Below are positions 47,879 through 59,060 of a stretch of DNA of 64,000 nucleotides, in pieces. The number at the start of each line of letters is the position of its first letter. Positions within the stretch are counted from its first letter, which is position 1. Source of the stretch: Rosellinia necatrix (Eukaryota > Ascomycota > Sordariomycetes > Xylariales > Xylariaceae); NCBI GenBank assembly GCA_021209875.1, contig JAGYVD010000005.1, positions 558,001-622,000 of the forward strand, given 5' to 3'. The notes below the pieces were generated by a model. The model saw nothing but the letters and a program-made list of their open reading frames with translations. It was not told where the DNA came from and did not search any database. A program made the position numbers and the translations under genes.

Positions 47879-50800
47879 ATGGTGGCCGTTGCCGGCGTCG
47901 CCTCGTACGGCAAGGTCTCCCAGGCCGATGTCGACTATGGGCGAGATGATGGGTTTTCACCATCAGGATCTCTATCTCCCGCCCCTTCGTCGTCGCCTAT
48001 GCCATTCCTTCCCGCCCTCGAGACGGCCTTCACGCCGTTATCCATGGACAGCGACTTTGATACGAATGCAACCACGACCCACAATGCCGGAGATCAAACA
48101 ACCGGTAACGACCAACGTCGTCTCCAGAAAGCTACTGATCGCACTACCATCGCCTCGACAACGGACCACCCCGCGCCCTCTCTTCCCCCGCTCGGTCTCG
48201 GCGCGCATGGTGTTGCGAACTTCAGTGAGCCGGGAGGCCATACCTCGACTCAAACGCCAGCTACAGGGGCGGAAGCACGCTCGGCACTAAATGTTGGCGC
48301 TGGTTTTAGCGAAAACGCTACCGGGAACCACGCCTTGCAAGGGCTAGCTGGGACGGGGGTCGACGAGCATCCTCAATCACAAATCACGCAGCAACCCGTG
48401 CTCATAAAGCCAAAGCCTCTTGTGCGTACTGCATCCACCAAAAGCGTCTCGTTGCGCCATCCGACACCCGACCTTAACCCGCGATCCGTATCCCGTGCGA
48501 GCAACATTGCCCAGCTTGAAGCCACTGCGGAAAAGCTTTCCATGACATCATCAATCGACGATGCCATCAGGGACTTGCACGACGAACAAAAACGTGCTGA
48601 CAGCCGGCGGTCATCCATCCTGGCTGCCAGCATAGCTTCTATCCCCGAAACAGAGGAACCCGTCATGTTTCCCATCTCTAAGCAGATTTCGGTTGCCAGC
48701 TCGATACGGGAGACGAATACTGCCGCGCGCCACGGTGGCTACTCGCCCGCGGGTTACGTGATGTCTCCCGGTTCATCCGCTGTACCAGGCGCTGCCCGAC
48801 TCAAATCGGGCTCCACTGGCGTATCCAAGCCAGACGCTGATACCAGCGGTTCGTTATCTAGACATGGCCCCGGGAAAAGCTCTGTTCGTAGTGTGCGTTC
48901 TATCACGAAACCGACTCTGACGAACATTGCCGAGATAGAGCCTACAACACTAACGGCTGCGGCCATGGATGAAGCGGATAGATTGGCCGAAGAACCCGAA
49001 GACCACGAAGCCTTACATATTCAACAAGCGCAACACATGAACTTGACTCCTGATGCAAATTTATACTACATGTCCAGTCCACATGAGTACTGGGATCAGC
49101 CACTGGTGGACTCTCATCAACAAAACCACAACTATGGTCACAACAGGCCTTCTACTGCTGGTTCAGATGGCACATTTGAGCAAGCCGAACGCGCGTTTGC
49201 TGATTTTGACGGTGCCCACTGCTCTCCTGATGAATTTGATGGTTCTGTTAACTTCCAACCTCTCTTTGCTCCACCAAGGGCGGAGGCGCCGTTTATTCCA
49301 TCCTTCGCGCCTGACCCGGTGATGGATGAAAATGAAGTTAGGTCCTCCAGGCCATTGATATCTCGCCCAATAGGCCCGCCAACAGTTCAAACCAAGTCCT
49401 ATTTAAATCACGAAACAGGCGAAACCATGCTCTATTATCCTGCACGAGTACCGTTAATGCTCAATCTGCCACAAAAGCTCTCAAAGAAACCCAAGACGCA
49501 GGTCCGAAATGCCCGGAAATCGCAAGTAATAGACACTATGCCCAATGCAAACCGCCAGTCATGGCTACCAGAAATGCAACAATACGAACCGCTCTTAGAC
49601 CCGCTCGGACCTGGTGCGGATTACTCGGATTCCATAGGGCCCTCTGGCCCAAGGATATCTCGTGAGGATCCGTCTCTTAATACCCAAGATGAAATCCCAT
49701 TTCCGGCTGAATCCCATAGCCAACCTAGCAGTAGCGATAATCGCACAGGTAGAATGTCAATGATCAATCCGAACAAACGGAATTCGCAGGTGCCAGACCT
49801 GAGCAATCTACCGCCGCAGCTTCGGGCCAGCGCCTATTTTGAGTTGCCCCCGCAAGTGCCAACAATACAATTGAAAGACGGTTCAGCGACAACGACACTC
49901 GACGATATTTTAAACGCATCCGCCAAAGCACCGGTGTCAGCTTTCACCGACCATGCATTCGCTGGCTCGTTGGGAGCAGAAGTATACGGCCCTGACAAAA
50001 AACGAAAATCGCAGATGAAACGTGCCAGTGCAGCAGACCTCCACGAACCCAAAAACCGAAATTCCATTTTTCATATGCGGAAATCAAGTGCCCTCAGTCG
50101 GCATTCAGATTCTCAAGAGAGACGAGGCGCAGACCCGATCGGGAATAACGAAGGAGAACCTCTATCAAATTCGATTGACGGCGAGCCCGTTGAAAAACAA
50201 GAGGGGGATGGTGAGAGTGACGAGGAACCAGCCTACAACGGACCACCCACTACCCTTCTCGCCGAGCTTCAGATGCGAAAACAACAGCAAAAGCTACGCA
50301 CGCGGCCCGTCGCCAGCGCATTCCCAAATGGCATGCATTCTACTCTTCTCGAGATGGACACAGTTGCTGAGGTGGAGCGCCGGGCGCGGAAGGGCAAAAA
50401 GATTAATCTCGCTTGGGAGGATCCGAATGCCAAGCCAGAGGACAGCGATGACGAAGACATGCCGCTGGGTCTTTTGCTCGCAACCAAGAGTCAAGAAACC
50501 GGCTTGATTGGTACCATAGGAGCTCCTCGACCGCTGGGATTGATGGAACGACGCGACATGGAGGATAATGAGCCCCTGAGCGTTCGGCGGAATCGCCTCC
50601 AGGGCCGAGAGGCGGGCCCGATTCAGCGTATGCCCCCCGCTCGCGGTCTGAACACCAACCAGACTTTGCGTCCACCAAGTCCCCAGCTCCGAGTGGTGAC
50701 CCCTGAGGGTGACGAAGTAGAGAACGAGACATTGGGAGATCGTATGCGTCGCCTGAGATCTCGTGATGACAGCAACCCCCTTCCCCAGCACCGTCCAGTA

Positions 50801-51505
50801 AGCTCAGCATTCTCCGCGGAACTCCTCAGCCAGTTAGGGGATGCATTCAAGGACAGGGAGGCCGAAGCTAAAGAGGAAGGCAAGAATAAGGGAAAGGGCG
50901 AAATGCAGCCGGCCGAGGAGGAGGAAACATTGGGTCAGAGACGTCGGCGTCTACAAGCAGAGCGCGAAGCGCGTGAGCGAGAGATGACTCGAGCCCAGCT
51001 CAGTGGAGGACAATTAAGCATCTTACCTCAGTTGACAAAACGACACTCTTTAGCCGATGTGCTCGGTGGGAACGGCAGCAGAACCGTCTTGAGCGATCCA
51101 CGGGTGGATGCCGAACGAGCTCGACAAGAGGAGGCGGCGCGATATAAGGAGGACCAAAAGCGAAAAATGGCAGCCCTCCGACATCAAATGCCTTCCAACT
51201 TGAGTGCGCCCAATTTGGTAAAACCCGGAGGGTTTCTCTCTGGCCGCTTTAACGACGGCGCTGGGGGTGGATTTGGTCAACCTCGAGATACAACGATGGT
51301 GGGAGAATTCGTGAGTAATTCGACGCTGCCCAATCGCGCCTTGAACGCAAGCACGATGGGCAACGCTTTTCGTGCCGGTGGCGCGATGTCTATTTATGGG
51401 CTGCCCGTGACGAACACGTACGCCAACCCATACGGAACGACCTCTCAGGCGGAACCGGCTGGGCAGATGGCAAGCATTGAACGATGGAGACAAGGCATTT
51501 CTTAA
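47879..51505 (+). CDS. Large disordered fungal protein with three E-x-L-x-x-R-x-x-R-L motifs
   Basis: Single uninterrupted frame, 1208 residues, start context CGTCAACATGG. The first 780 residues are Ser/Thr/Pro-rich, low in hydrophobic content and probably disordered. Conserved-looking parts are NLPPQLRASAYFELPPQVPT (about 640), TLLAELQMRKQQQK (about 792) followed by SAFPNGMHSTLLEMDTVAEV, LAWEDPNA and DDEDMPLGLLLA (about 862). A charged motif then occurs three times: EPLSVRRNRLQGRE (about 898), ETLGDRMRRLRSRD (about 950) and ETLGQRRRRLQAER (about 1016), the last leading into a predicted coiled coil. The C-terminus is Gly/Asn-rich. I recognise the layout as a widespread filamentous-fungal protein of unknown function. 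No enzymatic domain is visible. Confidence 0.85.
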   Translation: MVAVAGVASYGKVSQADVDYGRDDGFSPSGSLSPAPSSSPMPFLPALETAFTPLSMDSDFDTNATTTHNAGDQTTGNDQRRLQKATDRTTIASTTDHPAPSLPPLGLGAHGVANFSEPGGHTSTQTPATGAEARSALNVGAGFSENATGNHALQGLAGTGVDEHPQSQITQQPVLIKPKPLVRTASTKSVSLRHPTPDLNPRSVSRASNIAQLEATAEKLSMTSSIDDAIRDLHDEQKRADSRRSSILAASIASIPETEEPVMFPISKQISVASSIRETNTAARHGGYSPAGYVMSPGSSAVPGAARLKSGSTGVSKPDADTSGSLSRHGPGKSSVRSVRSITKPTLTNIAEIEPTTLTAAAMDEADRLAEEPEDHEALHIQQAQHMNLTPDANLYYMSSPHEYWDQPLVDSHQQNHNYGHNRPSTAGSDGTFEQAERAFADFDGAHCSPDEFDGSVNFQPLFAPPRAEAPFIPSFAPDPVMDENEVRSSRPLISRPIGPPTVQTKSYLNHETGETMLYYPARVPLMLNLPQKLSKKPKTQVRNARKSQVIDTMPNANRQSWLPEMQQYEPLLDPLGPGADYSDSIGPSGPRISREDPSLNTQDEIPFPAESHSQPSSSDNRTGRMSMINPNKRNSQVPDLSNLPPQLRASAYFELPPQVPTIQLKDGSATTTLDDILNASAKAPVSAFTDHAFAGSLGAEVYGPDKKRKSQMKRASAADLHEPKNRNSIFHMRKSSALSRHSDSQERRGADPIGNNEGEPLSNSIDGEPVEKQEGDGESDEEPAYNGPPTTLLAELQMRKQQQKLRTRPVASAFPNGMHSTLLEMDTVAEVERRARKGKKINLAWEDPNAKPEDSDDEDMPLGLLLATKSQETGLIGTIGAPRPLGLMERRDMEDNEPLSVRRNRLQGREAGPIQRMPPARGLNTNQTLRPPSPQLRVVTPEGDEVENETLGDRMRRLRSRDDSNPLPQHRPVSSAFSAELLSQLGDAFKDREAEAKEEGKNKGKGEMQPAEEEETLGQRRRRLQAEREAREREMTRAQLSGGQLSILPQLTKRHSLADVLGGNGSRTVLSDPRVDAERARQEEAARYKEDQKRKMAALRHQMPSNLSAPNLVKPGGFLSGRFNDGAGGGFGQPRDTTMVGEFVSNSTLPNRALNASTMGNAFRAGGAMSIYGLPVTNTYANPYGTTSQAEPAGQMASIERWRQGIS

Positions 51506-52181
51506 GCCGGACGATTCGATTCCGTCATATAATAACCCAAATTTCAGTCTGGTACATACGCCACCACACAAAAAGCGACACTGCAAAATATTGTTAGAAT
51601 AGATGCTGACATTCTCAGCGCTTCGCTCCGCATCCTAGCCCTTATAACAGCAAAGCATGGCATGGAGTTCTTGGTGGCTTTTTGGTTTGCTGTTCATTGT
51701 GTTGGGGGAGACATTTTTGCATCGAGCAAGGGGATATAAACATCATATAAGGAAGAAGCATCGTACTAGCACATTTGTAATTTATTATTGAGGACCATCG
51801 ATGCAGTCGAGTCGAGTACCTCACCATTCTTCCGTGTTATACTGAAAACACCGGCTTAAGAATAGATAATAGACGAAGACATTAAAGTTGTTGTTCATAT
51901 GAGGATATAGTCCGTTACATCGATCCAAGTTCCAAGTCGACAGCTGCCCAGTTGATCCGAACAGAGAATGCTATGTATGCACATGTAACGGATCCACTAT
52001 GGATGCTGCTAGGTAGTATCTAGGCTACCCCGACCTTGTTCTAACCTATTTGGGCTTAGTGTATCGATAAGGAGCATAGGCCCAGAAAAAAGTTCCATTG
52101 AGCTCTCTCCAGCGCGACATCCCACTCTCATCGCATGAATTACCGAGACCACCGTCGAGCTTTTGGTCGCTGTCAATCGAC
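51506..52181. other. Intergenic
   Basis: Spacer between two co-directional genes. No supported gene. Confidence 0.5.
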
Positions 52182-54933
52182 ATGGAGTCTATAAAACACA
52201 CCAAGAAGAGAAAACTCAAGGATGTGGAAGGCGTCAAAGCAGCGGCTGCTAAACCAAATGCAGTGACCGCCACACCAGCACCGAAGAAGAAGCTGAAGCG
52301 AACTGAGCCCGAACCCGAGAGCGATCACGAAGTCTTGTCCTCGCCAGACACTTCAGACGAGCAAGACGATGCCAGCGATCCAGAAGATTCTGCCGCCGGT
52401 TCTCAAGACGGGGCCAGCCCGCACAACAAGGGGGCTGGGCGCCGGCGACGACGACGACGACGGCAGCGGCGATGACATTGAAGTTGCCGACGACGGCGAC
52501 GGCGATGGTGAACTTTCATCTCTTGTTGTCCCGGCAGATGGCGCTGAGAAGTTCACGGAACTGAAACTCTCTGAAAAAAACACTACAGGCGATTCAGGAG
52601 GAAATGAAATTTGAGACCATGACCCCCATTCAGCGTCGTGCGATCCCACCTCTGCGTGAGTATTATTAGGGCAAATTCTCTTCTCGTTCTACCCATTTCA
52701 CTATCCCACAAGCTCCCGGGGACCCAATTCCACAGAGGCGATATGGAATAAAACGCTGACACTAGCTCGAAGTCGCTGGGCGTGATGTCCTTGGAGCAGC
52801 CAAGACGGGAAGTGGAAAGACTTTGTCGTTCCTGATTCCAGCGATTGAGATGCTTCACTCCCTGCGGTTCAAACCCCGGAATGGTACTGGTGTAATTATA
52901 GTTTCGCCAACTCGAGAACTGGCCCTGTAAGTGATTTAGTCGATCACATATTTCCCACCCTTCCAGGCACTTACACTACCGACAGGCAAATCTTCCAGGT
53001 GGCGACCGAGTTGATGAAACACCATTCCCAGACATACGGAATCGTCATCGGGGGGGCGAATCGTCGCGCGGAGGCCGATAAGCTGGCCAAAGGAATAAAT
53101 CTTCTCGTAGCCACTCCCGGAAGGCTTCTCGACCACCTTCAGAATACCCAAGGCTTTGTTTACAAAAATCTGCGGACTTTGGTAATTGACGAGGCCGACC
53201 GCATTCTAGAGGTTGGTTTTGAAGATGAAATGCGACAGATCATTAAGGTATTGCCGTCCGAACAGAGGCAAACTGCCTTGTTTTCCGCTACGCAAACGAC
53301 AAAGGTTGAAGACCTAGCACGAATATCACTTCGTCCTGGCCCTCTCTATATCAACGTCGACGAGGCCAAGGAACACTCTACAGTCGAAGGCCTGGAGCAA
53401 GGCTACGTGGTTTGTGAAGCCGACAAGAGATTTCTTTTGCTCTTTTCGTTTTTGAAGAAGAATGCCAAGAAAAAGGTGTGTGGAAGTTCCGCCAACTATT
53501 TCTCGTCATGCAGATACATACGACGGGTGATACGCACCACTCCCCGTGCGGATCCTACTCTTAAGGACACAGTCACTAACATCCTGGCCTTGAAGATTAT
53601 AGTATTTTTGTCGAGTTGTAACTCCGTAAAATACTACGCAGAGTATGCCACTCAACTGATACCCCTGCGCATCCCGTCAATATCTAACTAAGGCTTTACA
53701 GGCTCCTCAACTATATAGACCTTCCTTGTCTCGACCTGGTTAGTTCTAAAAAAGAAACTAATGATCATGTTTGGAACTAGAAACTAACAGCATCTACTAG
53801 CACGGAAAGCAAAAACAGCAGAAGAGAACCACGACGTTTTTCTCTTTCGTAAACGCAAAATCGGGCATCTTAATATGCACTGATGTCGCTGCTAGAGGAC
53901 TAGATATTCCCGCAGTAGACTTCATTGTAAGTCGCCCACACAGCCTTACCAACCTTTTACCCCAAATGATCGTTATCATATATCGCGAGGCATTTTACTG
54001 GCAGGCTGGTCACTAACTTACTATTTAGGTTCGTAAGTAATACGAGATATCACGATCCCGCCCCTCTCCCCCGTATTTCATCTTATTAAGCTTTCCATCT
54101 TAACCCCTGCTCGGGTCAAATAGTCGCTAACCTGACACAGAGTTGGACCCCCCTGACGACCCTCGTGAATAGTATGTTAACAGATCTTAAATCCAGAAGA
54201 ACCATCCCACTAACCATCGCGCAGTATTCATAGAGTTGGTAGAACTGCCCGTGGTGCGGGTTCAAAGGGGCGATCACTCCTCTTCCTTCAGCCTTCCGAG
54301 ATAGGCTTTCTTTCACATCTAAAGGTCAGCATGGATATGACAACAAGGGCATCCACTCTTACTCCAATGACACGCTCCTAGGACAGCTTAGATCCGTCGA
54401 TAAACAGAAATAACTAACTTTTGATACTAGGCCGCCCGTGTACCAGTGGTCGAATACGATTTTCCCGCGAAGAAGATTCTGAATATTCAGAGTCAGTTAG
54501 AGAAGCTTATCAACAGCAATTACTACTTAAATCAAAGCGCAAAAGGTAACAAACTCGGTCGGCTACGCAATCGAATTGATGCTAACAATCATAATCAGAG
54601 GGATACAGAGCCTACCTCCATGCGTATGCCTCACATTCGCTAAGAACGGTTTTGTGCGTATAATTTCATCCCCCCCTTCTCCCACTGGACAAGGCCGCGA
54701 TCCGCCCAACATTGACGGCAGCTTCTCCTCCTAAGGTATCACTACTAATCCGCTCCCAATACAGTGACGTAAGCAAGCTCGATCTCGCCAAAGTTGCCAA
54801 GTCGTTCGGTTTTGCTGTGCCCCCAAGAATAGACCTCACATTAGGCGCCAGTATGAGTAGAGACAAAAAGGCTCAAGGAAGGAGGGCTTATGGGAGCCAG
54901 CCCAAACAGGGTCAAAAATTCCAAATGAGATAA
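52182..54933 (+). CDS. HAS1: DEAD-box ATP-dependent RNA helicase HAS1 (two one-base frame breaks in exon 1)
   Basis: Twelve exons: 52182..52655, 52773..52926, 52986..53475, 53596..53642, 53702..53738, 53801..53926, 54029..54032, 54141..54171, 54225..54324, 54431..54545, 54599..54653, 54765..54933. If one base is discounted in each of two homopolymers (G5 at 52430-52434, A7 at 52574-52580) the sum is exactly 600 codons. As given, exon 1 shifts frame twice. Order of motifs: basic N-terminus (KHTKKRKLK), acidic stretch, FTELKLSEK then [21 protein letters not shown] (Q motif), AAKTGSGKT (motif I, about 168), [26 protein letters not shown] (about 277), [44 protein letters not shown] (about 456), [15 protein letters not shown]. 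Has1 acts in the nucleolus in 40S and 60S ribosome assembly. The C-terminus ends in a basic RRAYGSQP tail. Confidence 0.92.
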
Positions 54934-56933
54934 AGTGTCAGGTGCATTAATGAGATGGGCTAAAGTTTTATCGTTAATAAATTTGCTGGTGTTAGGGCTC
55001 AATCGACAAGAATTATTATATAAGTCGAAGTTGATTCTAAATCTCTTGTCACAAGCATGAGATCACTTGGGTCGGTCATCCATCAATCTGTCCCGGGTCT
55101 ATGTTGTAATTCCGGGGCGATAGCTTGCATTGGACATACCAATGTATCCCCCCAAGTCCTTGTTCTGTGCCTATAGGTTGATATGAGCATGTCAAAATAC
55201 ACAGGCCGCCCTGCTCTCCCAACTTCCCAAGCACCCCGTCACCTGTTTACGCCATGATAACCGCCCGTAGTCGTATATCCATGAAAAGAAAAAGAAAGAA
55301 AAAATCAGGATCCCTCCCCCTTAATAGCATCGTACGATATATATTTATACATATGATTCTCATATGTTGCTCTCATAACCGAAAAAACGGTAATACGGTA
55401 AGGGTCTGTTTTACCCCCCTCCTAGAACCTTATCATCGAAAGGATACCAGCAGGGGAGAGACTAATTTCCTGTTTAACACCTAACCCCCATAATTTGAAG
55501 ACCAATTATTTCCCTTCCGGGTAGATATAGCTGGTTAACCCCCAATGTACTGCTTAACACGCAGGTTGAATCGCGTGGCCAGGGGGTCTCTACTCGTGTA
55601 TAGTGTTCACGCCGGTAGAATTCCCTACCAAATCCCCTTAGCTACCTATCTTGTAGGACTACGACTACGTCGTGTCAGAAGCAGAACAGAGTTGACCAAG
55701 GGAATCCAAACACAAAGCAGAGTGGCTAAGAAGAGCACTGTGAGCTCTCGGGGGGATCGAAACGATGTTGAGGCACGCCCTAGAGGCTACAGCTTAAGGA
55801 CGTCGGAGCGCCCCTGAGGCTCTAGAGAGTTTCCGTAAAACACAGCGTAGGCTCTGAGGCTGGTGAGGTTAAATACTATGAAGGACCAACTTAGCCGAGC
55901 ATACGATTTCCCTGCCAGATCGCGATATCTGAAGGAGTGAACACTAAGTACGGCAGAGGGGGGATTGGAACCTATCTACAGATGTAGTTCGTTTGGCATA
56001 GGGGGAGATATATCCATTCCAACGTATCTTATTGTCAAGGCAGATTTGATTTTATTGCGTAACTTCATAGGTTAAAAAAAGAAAAAAAAAAACAGTAGGG
56101 ACTATCTTTAATATTGATTGTCTGCCTATATGTTTTTTTTTTCGCGAATGGACGCATACTTACTTCCTTTCCAACGTACCGAGTTAATTGCCAAAGAATG
56201 TGTAGGTGGCTTTGCAAATTCGATGCGATAAGTGTACGCCAGATATTGCCCTGCTTTTTCCAGTACGCGCGAGGGCCAGCGAGCCTAGGTGCTGCAGTCG
56301 AGGGGTTATTTCTAACTAATGCTATGTGACCTTCTTGATTTGGGATTGTTCGATTAGTAACTTGCCTATAGCAGAGCGAACAAAGATCTCGAGCTTATTA
56401 GCAATTGCTGAGGAATAATGTTGCAAGGCAACATTGAGCGCTTGATAAAAGGGGATCCGTTCCCATCATTGACCTTGGTTCCGTTTCCTCCCCATGGCGG
56501 CGATGAAGCCAATGCGCCGGTAAGTTTTGGCAGTATCCCCCTGTGAAAGCACTGCTTTATCGATTACTAGGTAGTTTGGGGCAGAGTTACAATATATACT
56601 CGTATTGATTAGATTTACGTTTTATAGGATATGGACAAGTACAATCCATACATGCTGCTAAACCCCCTTTTTGATTTCCTGTTAGCTAATCCCACCCGCC
56701 TTGGGAGTCAGAGATAGAACTCCCCCAGAATACCAGAACCACTCTTATGCCGTCGCGCCTGCCCAATGCTTATGGGGAAGGAAAATACATAGAAAACAAA
56801 ACCAAGAAAACCGAGGCCACCCCATAGTAACACAGACCACACGAACACAATGAGATAGTCCCCTTGCCCCTTGCCCCTTGCCCCTCCCCCTTCCCTCTTT
56901 ATAGAGGCGCAGTCCGGGCAGCCCTCGAACTAG
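54934..56933. other. Intergenic, convergent 3' ends
   Basis: About 2 kb between HAS1 (+) and PIS1 (-). No supported gene. A tracts at 56073-56092 and a CCCCTTG repeat at about 56860-56885. Confidence 0.5.
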
Positions 56934-58037
56934 CTAGCTAGCCTTCCGCCCCTTACTCGTCTTAGCTGAGGCCGCAGCCTTCCTCATCTGAGCGTCACCC
57001 TCGGCCAGCCATTTGCTTGCCTTGACGAGCTGAACGATATTCAGAACGTTCTTAATAATCATGACAGGAGCGCTCACTCCCGCCAAGATCCAGGGCCAGG
57101 TCGAGTCCATCTTGTTGGCCCGGGCCATCTCCAACGCTGCAGCGCTGTAGGGGTTTGTGAACAGCTGGCTAATGATGGAGCTGTTCACCTGGGCTCCACT
57201 CTGGATAGCGGCAGCTTTTGACTCGCCAACCGTCTGGAGGAGTTGAGGGGAGAGTAAGGGGGAGGAGAAAGATAGAAGGTAGAGGGCGATGAAGAAGAGC
57301 TCGTTCAGGGCGCATGTGACAAATAGAACGGTCTGGTTGGAGTAAGCCTCATGGGGCAACAGTCGGGGAGGCGAGACAAACTTACCTTGTTGGTATAATA
57401 AAGGTTAAGGAGCCAGCTTCGCGATTTGTCCACGTTTTTGTGACTTTCAGCCGAGCCGCCCATCGCTAGCGTCGCATACATATGGAGGTAGTGACTCGCG
57501 AAGTCTAGCGAGATAAGTCCCTGGAAGACAATGGCCCACCGTGGGAAGGCCGACGACAGGAATACAAGCAGGCACGACGTGGTACATCGGTCTGTCACCA
57601 TGTCAAGGACGGCGCCGAATCTTGTGGACTGGTTGAAATATCGCGCGGCGTATCCATCAAGGGCGTCGAGCAGACACGAGATACTGTAGAGCAGAGAACA
57701 TGTTCTCGGATGTAGCGGCATGTAATACAACGATGCGATCGCCAGGACGATGCGGAAATAACCTGCGGGAGGGGGCACGGGACGGTTAGTCGTCTTTCAG
57801 GATTCTAGAGGGACAGCGACTCGGGCACCAACCGATCAGATTCGGCCAGAAGAGAAATATGTTCTCGGCAGGCCCGGCATCTGCCACAGTAGATACGACA
57901 GCGACGCGAGCATGGCCATCCCCGTTCAGGTCGCCGTTCACGGTAGGCTTGGTGGGTGTCTCGTCCGCAGCCGCAGCTGTAGCCGCAGCTGTAGCCGCAG
58001 CCTGTCGTCGAGTCCTTTTCTCTTTTTTCTCTGCCAT
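56934..58037 (-). CDS. PIS1: CDP-diacylglycerol-inositol 3-phosphatidyltransferase (phosphatidylinositol synthase)
   Basis: Minus strand, three exons: 57833..58037, 57386..57762 and 56934..57332, with introns of 70 and 53 nt, give 326 residues. The enzyme makes phosphatidylinositol from CDP-diacylglycerol and myo-inositol in the ER membrane and supplies phosphoinositide and sphingolipid pathways. The CDP-alcohol phosphotransferase signature D-G-x2-A-R-x8-G-x3-D-x3-D is complete: Asp104, Gly105, Ala108, Arg109, Gly118, Asp122 and Asp126 (LDALDGYAARYF ... GAVLDMVTDR). The family context follows: FWPNLIGYFRIV before it, SHYLHMYATLAMG after it, and YYTNK-TVLFVTCALNELFF across the second splice. 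The N-terminal 60 residues are an Ala/Thr and Lys-rich extension coded by a GCA/GCT repeat. The C-terminus is basic (KTSKGRKAS). Confidence 0.95.
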
Positions 58038-58145
58038 AGTTCACGATTATGTTGCGATGCTGCCCGACCCTTTATGTTCCGCAGGCGTGCGAGATGAGGG
58101 AAAGAGGAGTATATTCAAGATGATCGGGGGTTGTGGCGATAGGGT

Positions 58146-58232
58146 GGTTCCAGGTTCCAGGTTCCGGGTCCAAGGTTCGCGGATTACGGGTCACAGATCA
58201 CAGATCACGGATCACGGATCACGGATCACGGT
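58146..58232. repeat. Two heptanucleotide arrays (GGTTCCA and GGATCAC types)
   Basis: At 58146-58176, imperfect GGTTCCA copies. At about 58190-58232, six copies of an AGATCAC/GGATCAC unit with an exact 7-base period. Confidence 0.85.
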
Positions 58233-58357
58233 TCGGGCTTGTCGGGGTCGAGTTACGAGGGCGAAATGTCGAGGTTGTCTGGTGGTAGCATATCGCGGCT
58301 GCAGGATGACGTGCGCAATCGAGGATCGACCGGATGGTTTGGCGTGGATGAAGGAAA

Positions 58358-58441
58358 ACAGGAGACAGGAGACAGGAGACAGTAGACAGTAGACAGGAAA
58401 CGGGAAACGGGAAACGGAAAACGGGAGACGGGAGACGGGAG
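58358..58441. repeat. Heptanucleotide array, twelve copies (ACAGGAG / ACGGGAA types)
   Basis: Twelve 7-base units in register: ACAGGAG, ACAGTAG, ACAGGAA, ACGGGAA, ACGGAAA and ACGGGAG variants. It lies about 320-400 bases upstream of the PIS1 start. Confidence 0.92.
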
Positions 58442-58709
58442 GCAGACAGGCAGGGCTTAGAGGCTTAGACCAGGAGCCGGGGCCCGGGAGGGAGACGCAA
58501 TCAAAAATAAAAAGAGCGCCAATGCCAACGTGGATCGAGAGATTGGCAGCCGAGGTCAGCAATCGAAATTGGCATTCATTGGCATTCGACTGGGTTGGCA
58601 CCTGCGAGCCTGGAGATCACCAATCCAATGGCGTGTTGCGCTTTAGACTGGACTGGCTTTGGATCCGTCTTTGGGTTGGTTCTATTTCATTCCCTCCCGT
58701 TTTGTTGTT

Positions 58710-58747
58710 TATTTGTTCGTTCGTTTGTTCGTTCGTTCGTTCGTTCG
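58710..58747. repeat. (GTTC)n microsatellite
   Basis: Tandem GTTC/GTTT units, nine or so copies. Confidence 0.9.
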
Positions 58748-58944
58748 TGGATGGTAAATGTTGTTAGGTAACAAACTAGCCAGCGTTCTTTGTCCAGGCT
58801 AGTGAGTTTGGGTAGGTAGTTAGTTTTAAGTAGTTATATCGAAGGAAGGTTGTCGTGGACACATTTCTTGTTGCCAACGTTTAAACATTCCAGCATTCTT
58901 CATGCGACAAGGTTTTGTTAGGTAAGCTACATAGATACCTCTAC

Positions 58945-59060
58945 CTACCTAGGTAGGTAGTTATTGATAGTAGACACCTAAATACCTACCTACCTACCTA
59001 CCTACCTAGGTACCTACCTACTTGGTGGTACCTTAGATTAAGTAGGTATGAAGTAGGTGT
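58945..59060. repeat. (TACC)n / GGTA palindromic repeat
   Basis: Includes a run of about seven TACC units (58985-59010) ending in a CCTAGGTACC palindrome. Confidence 0.9.
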
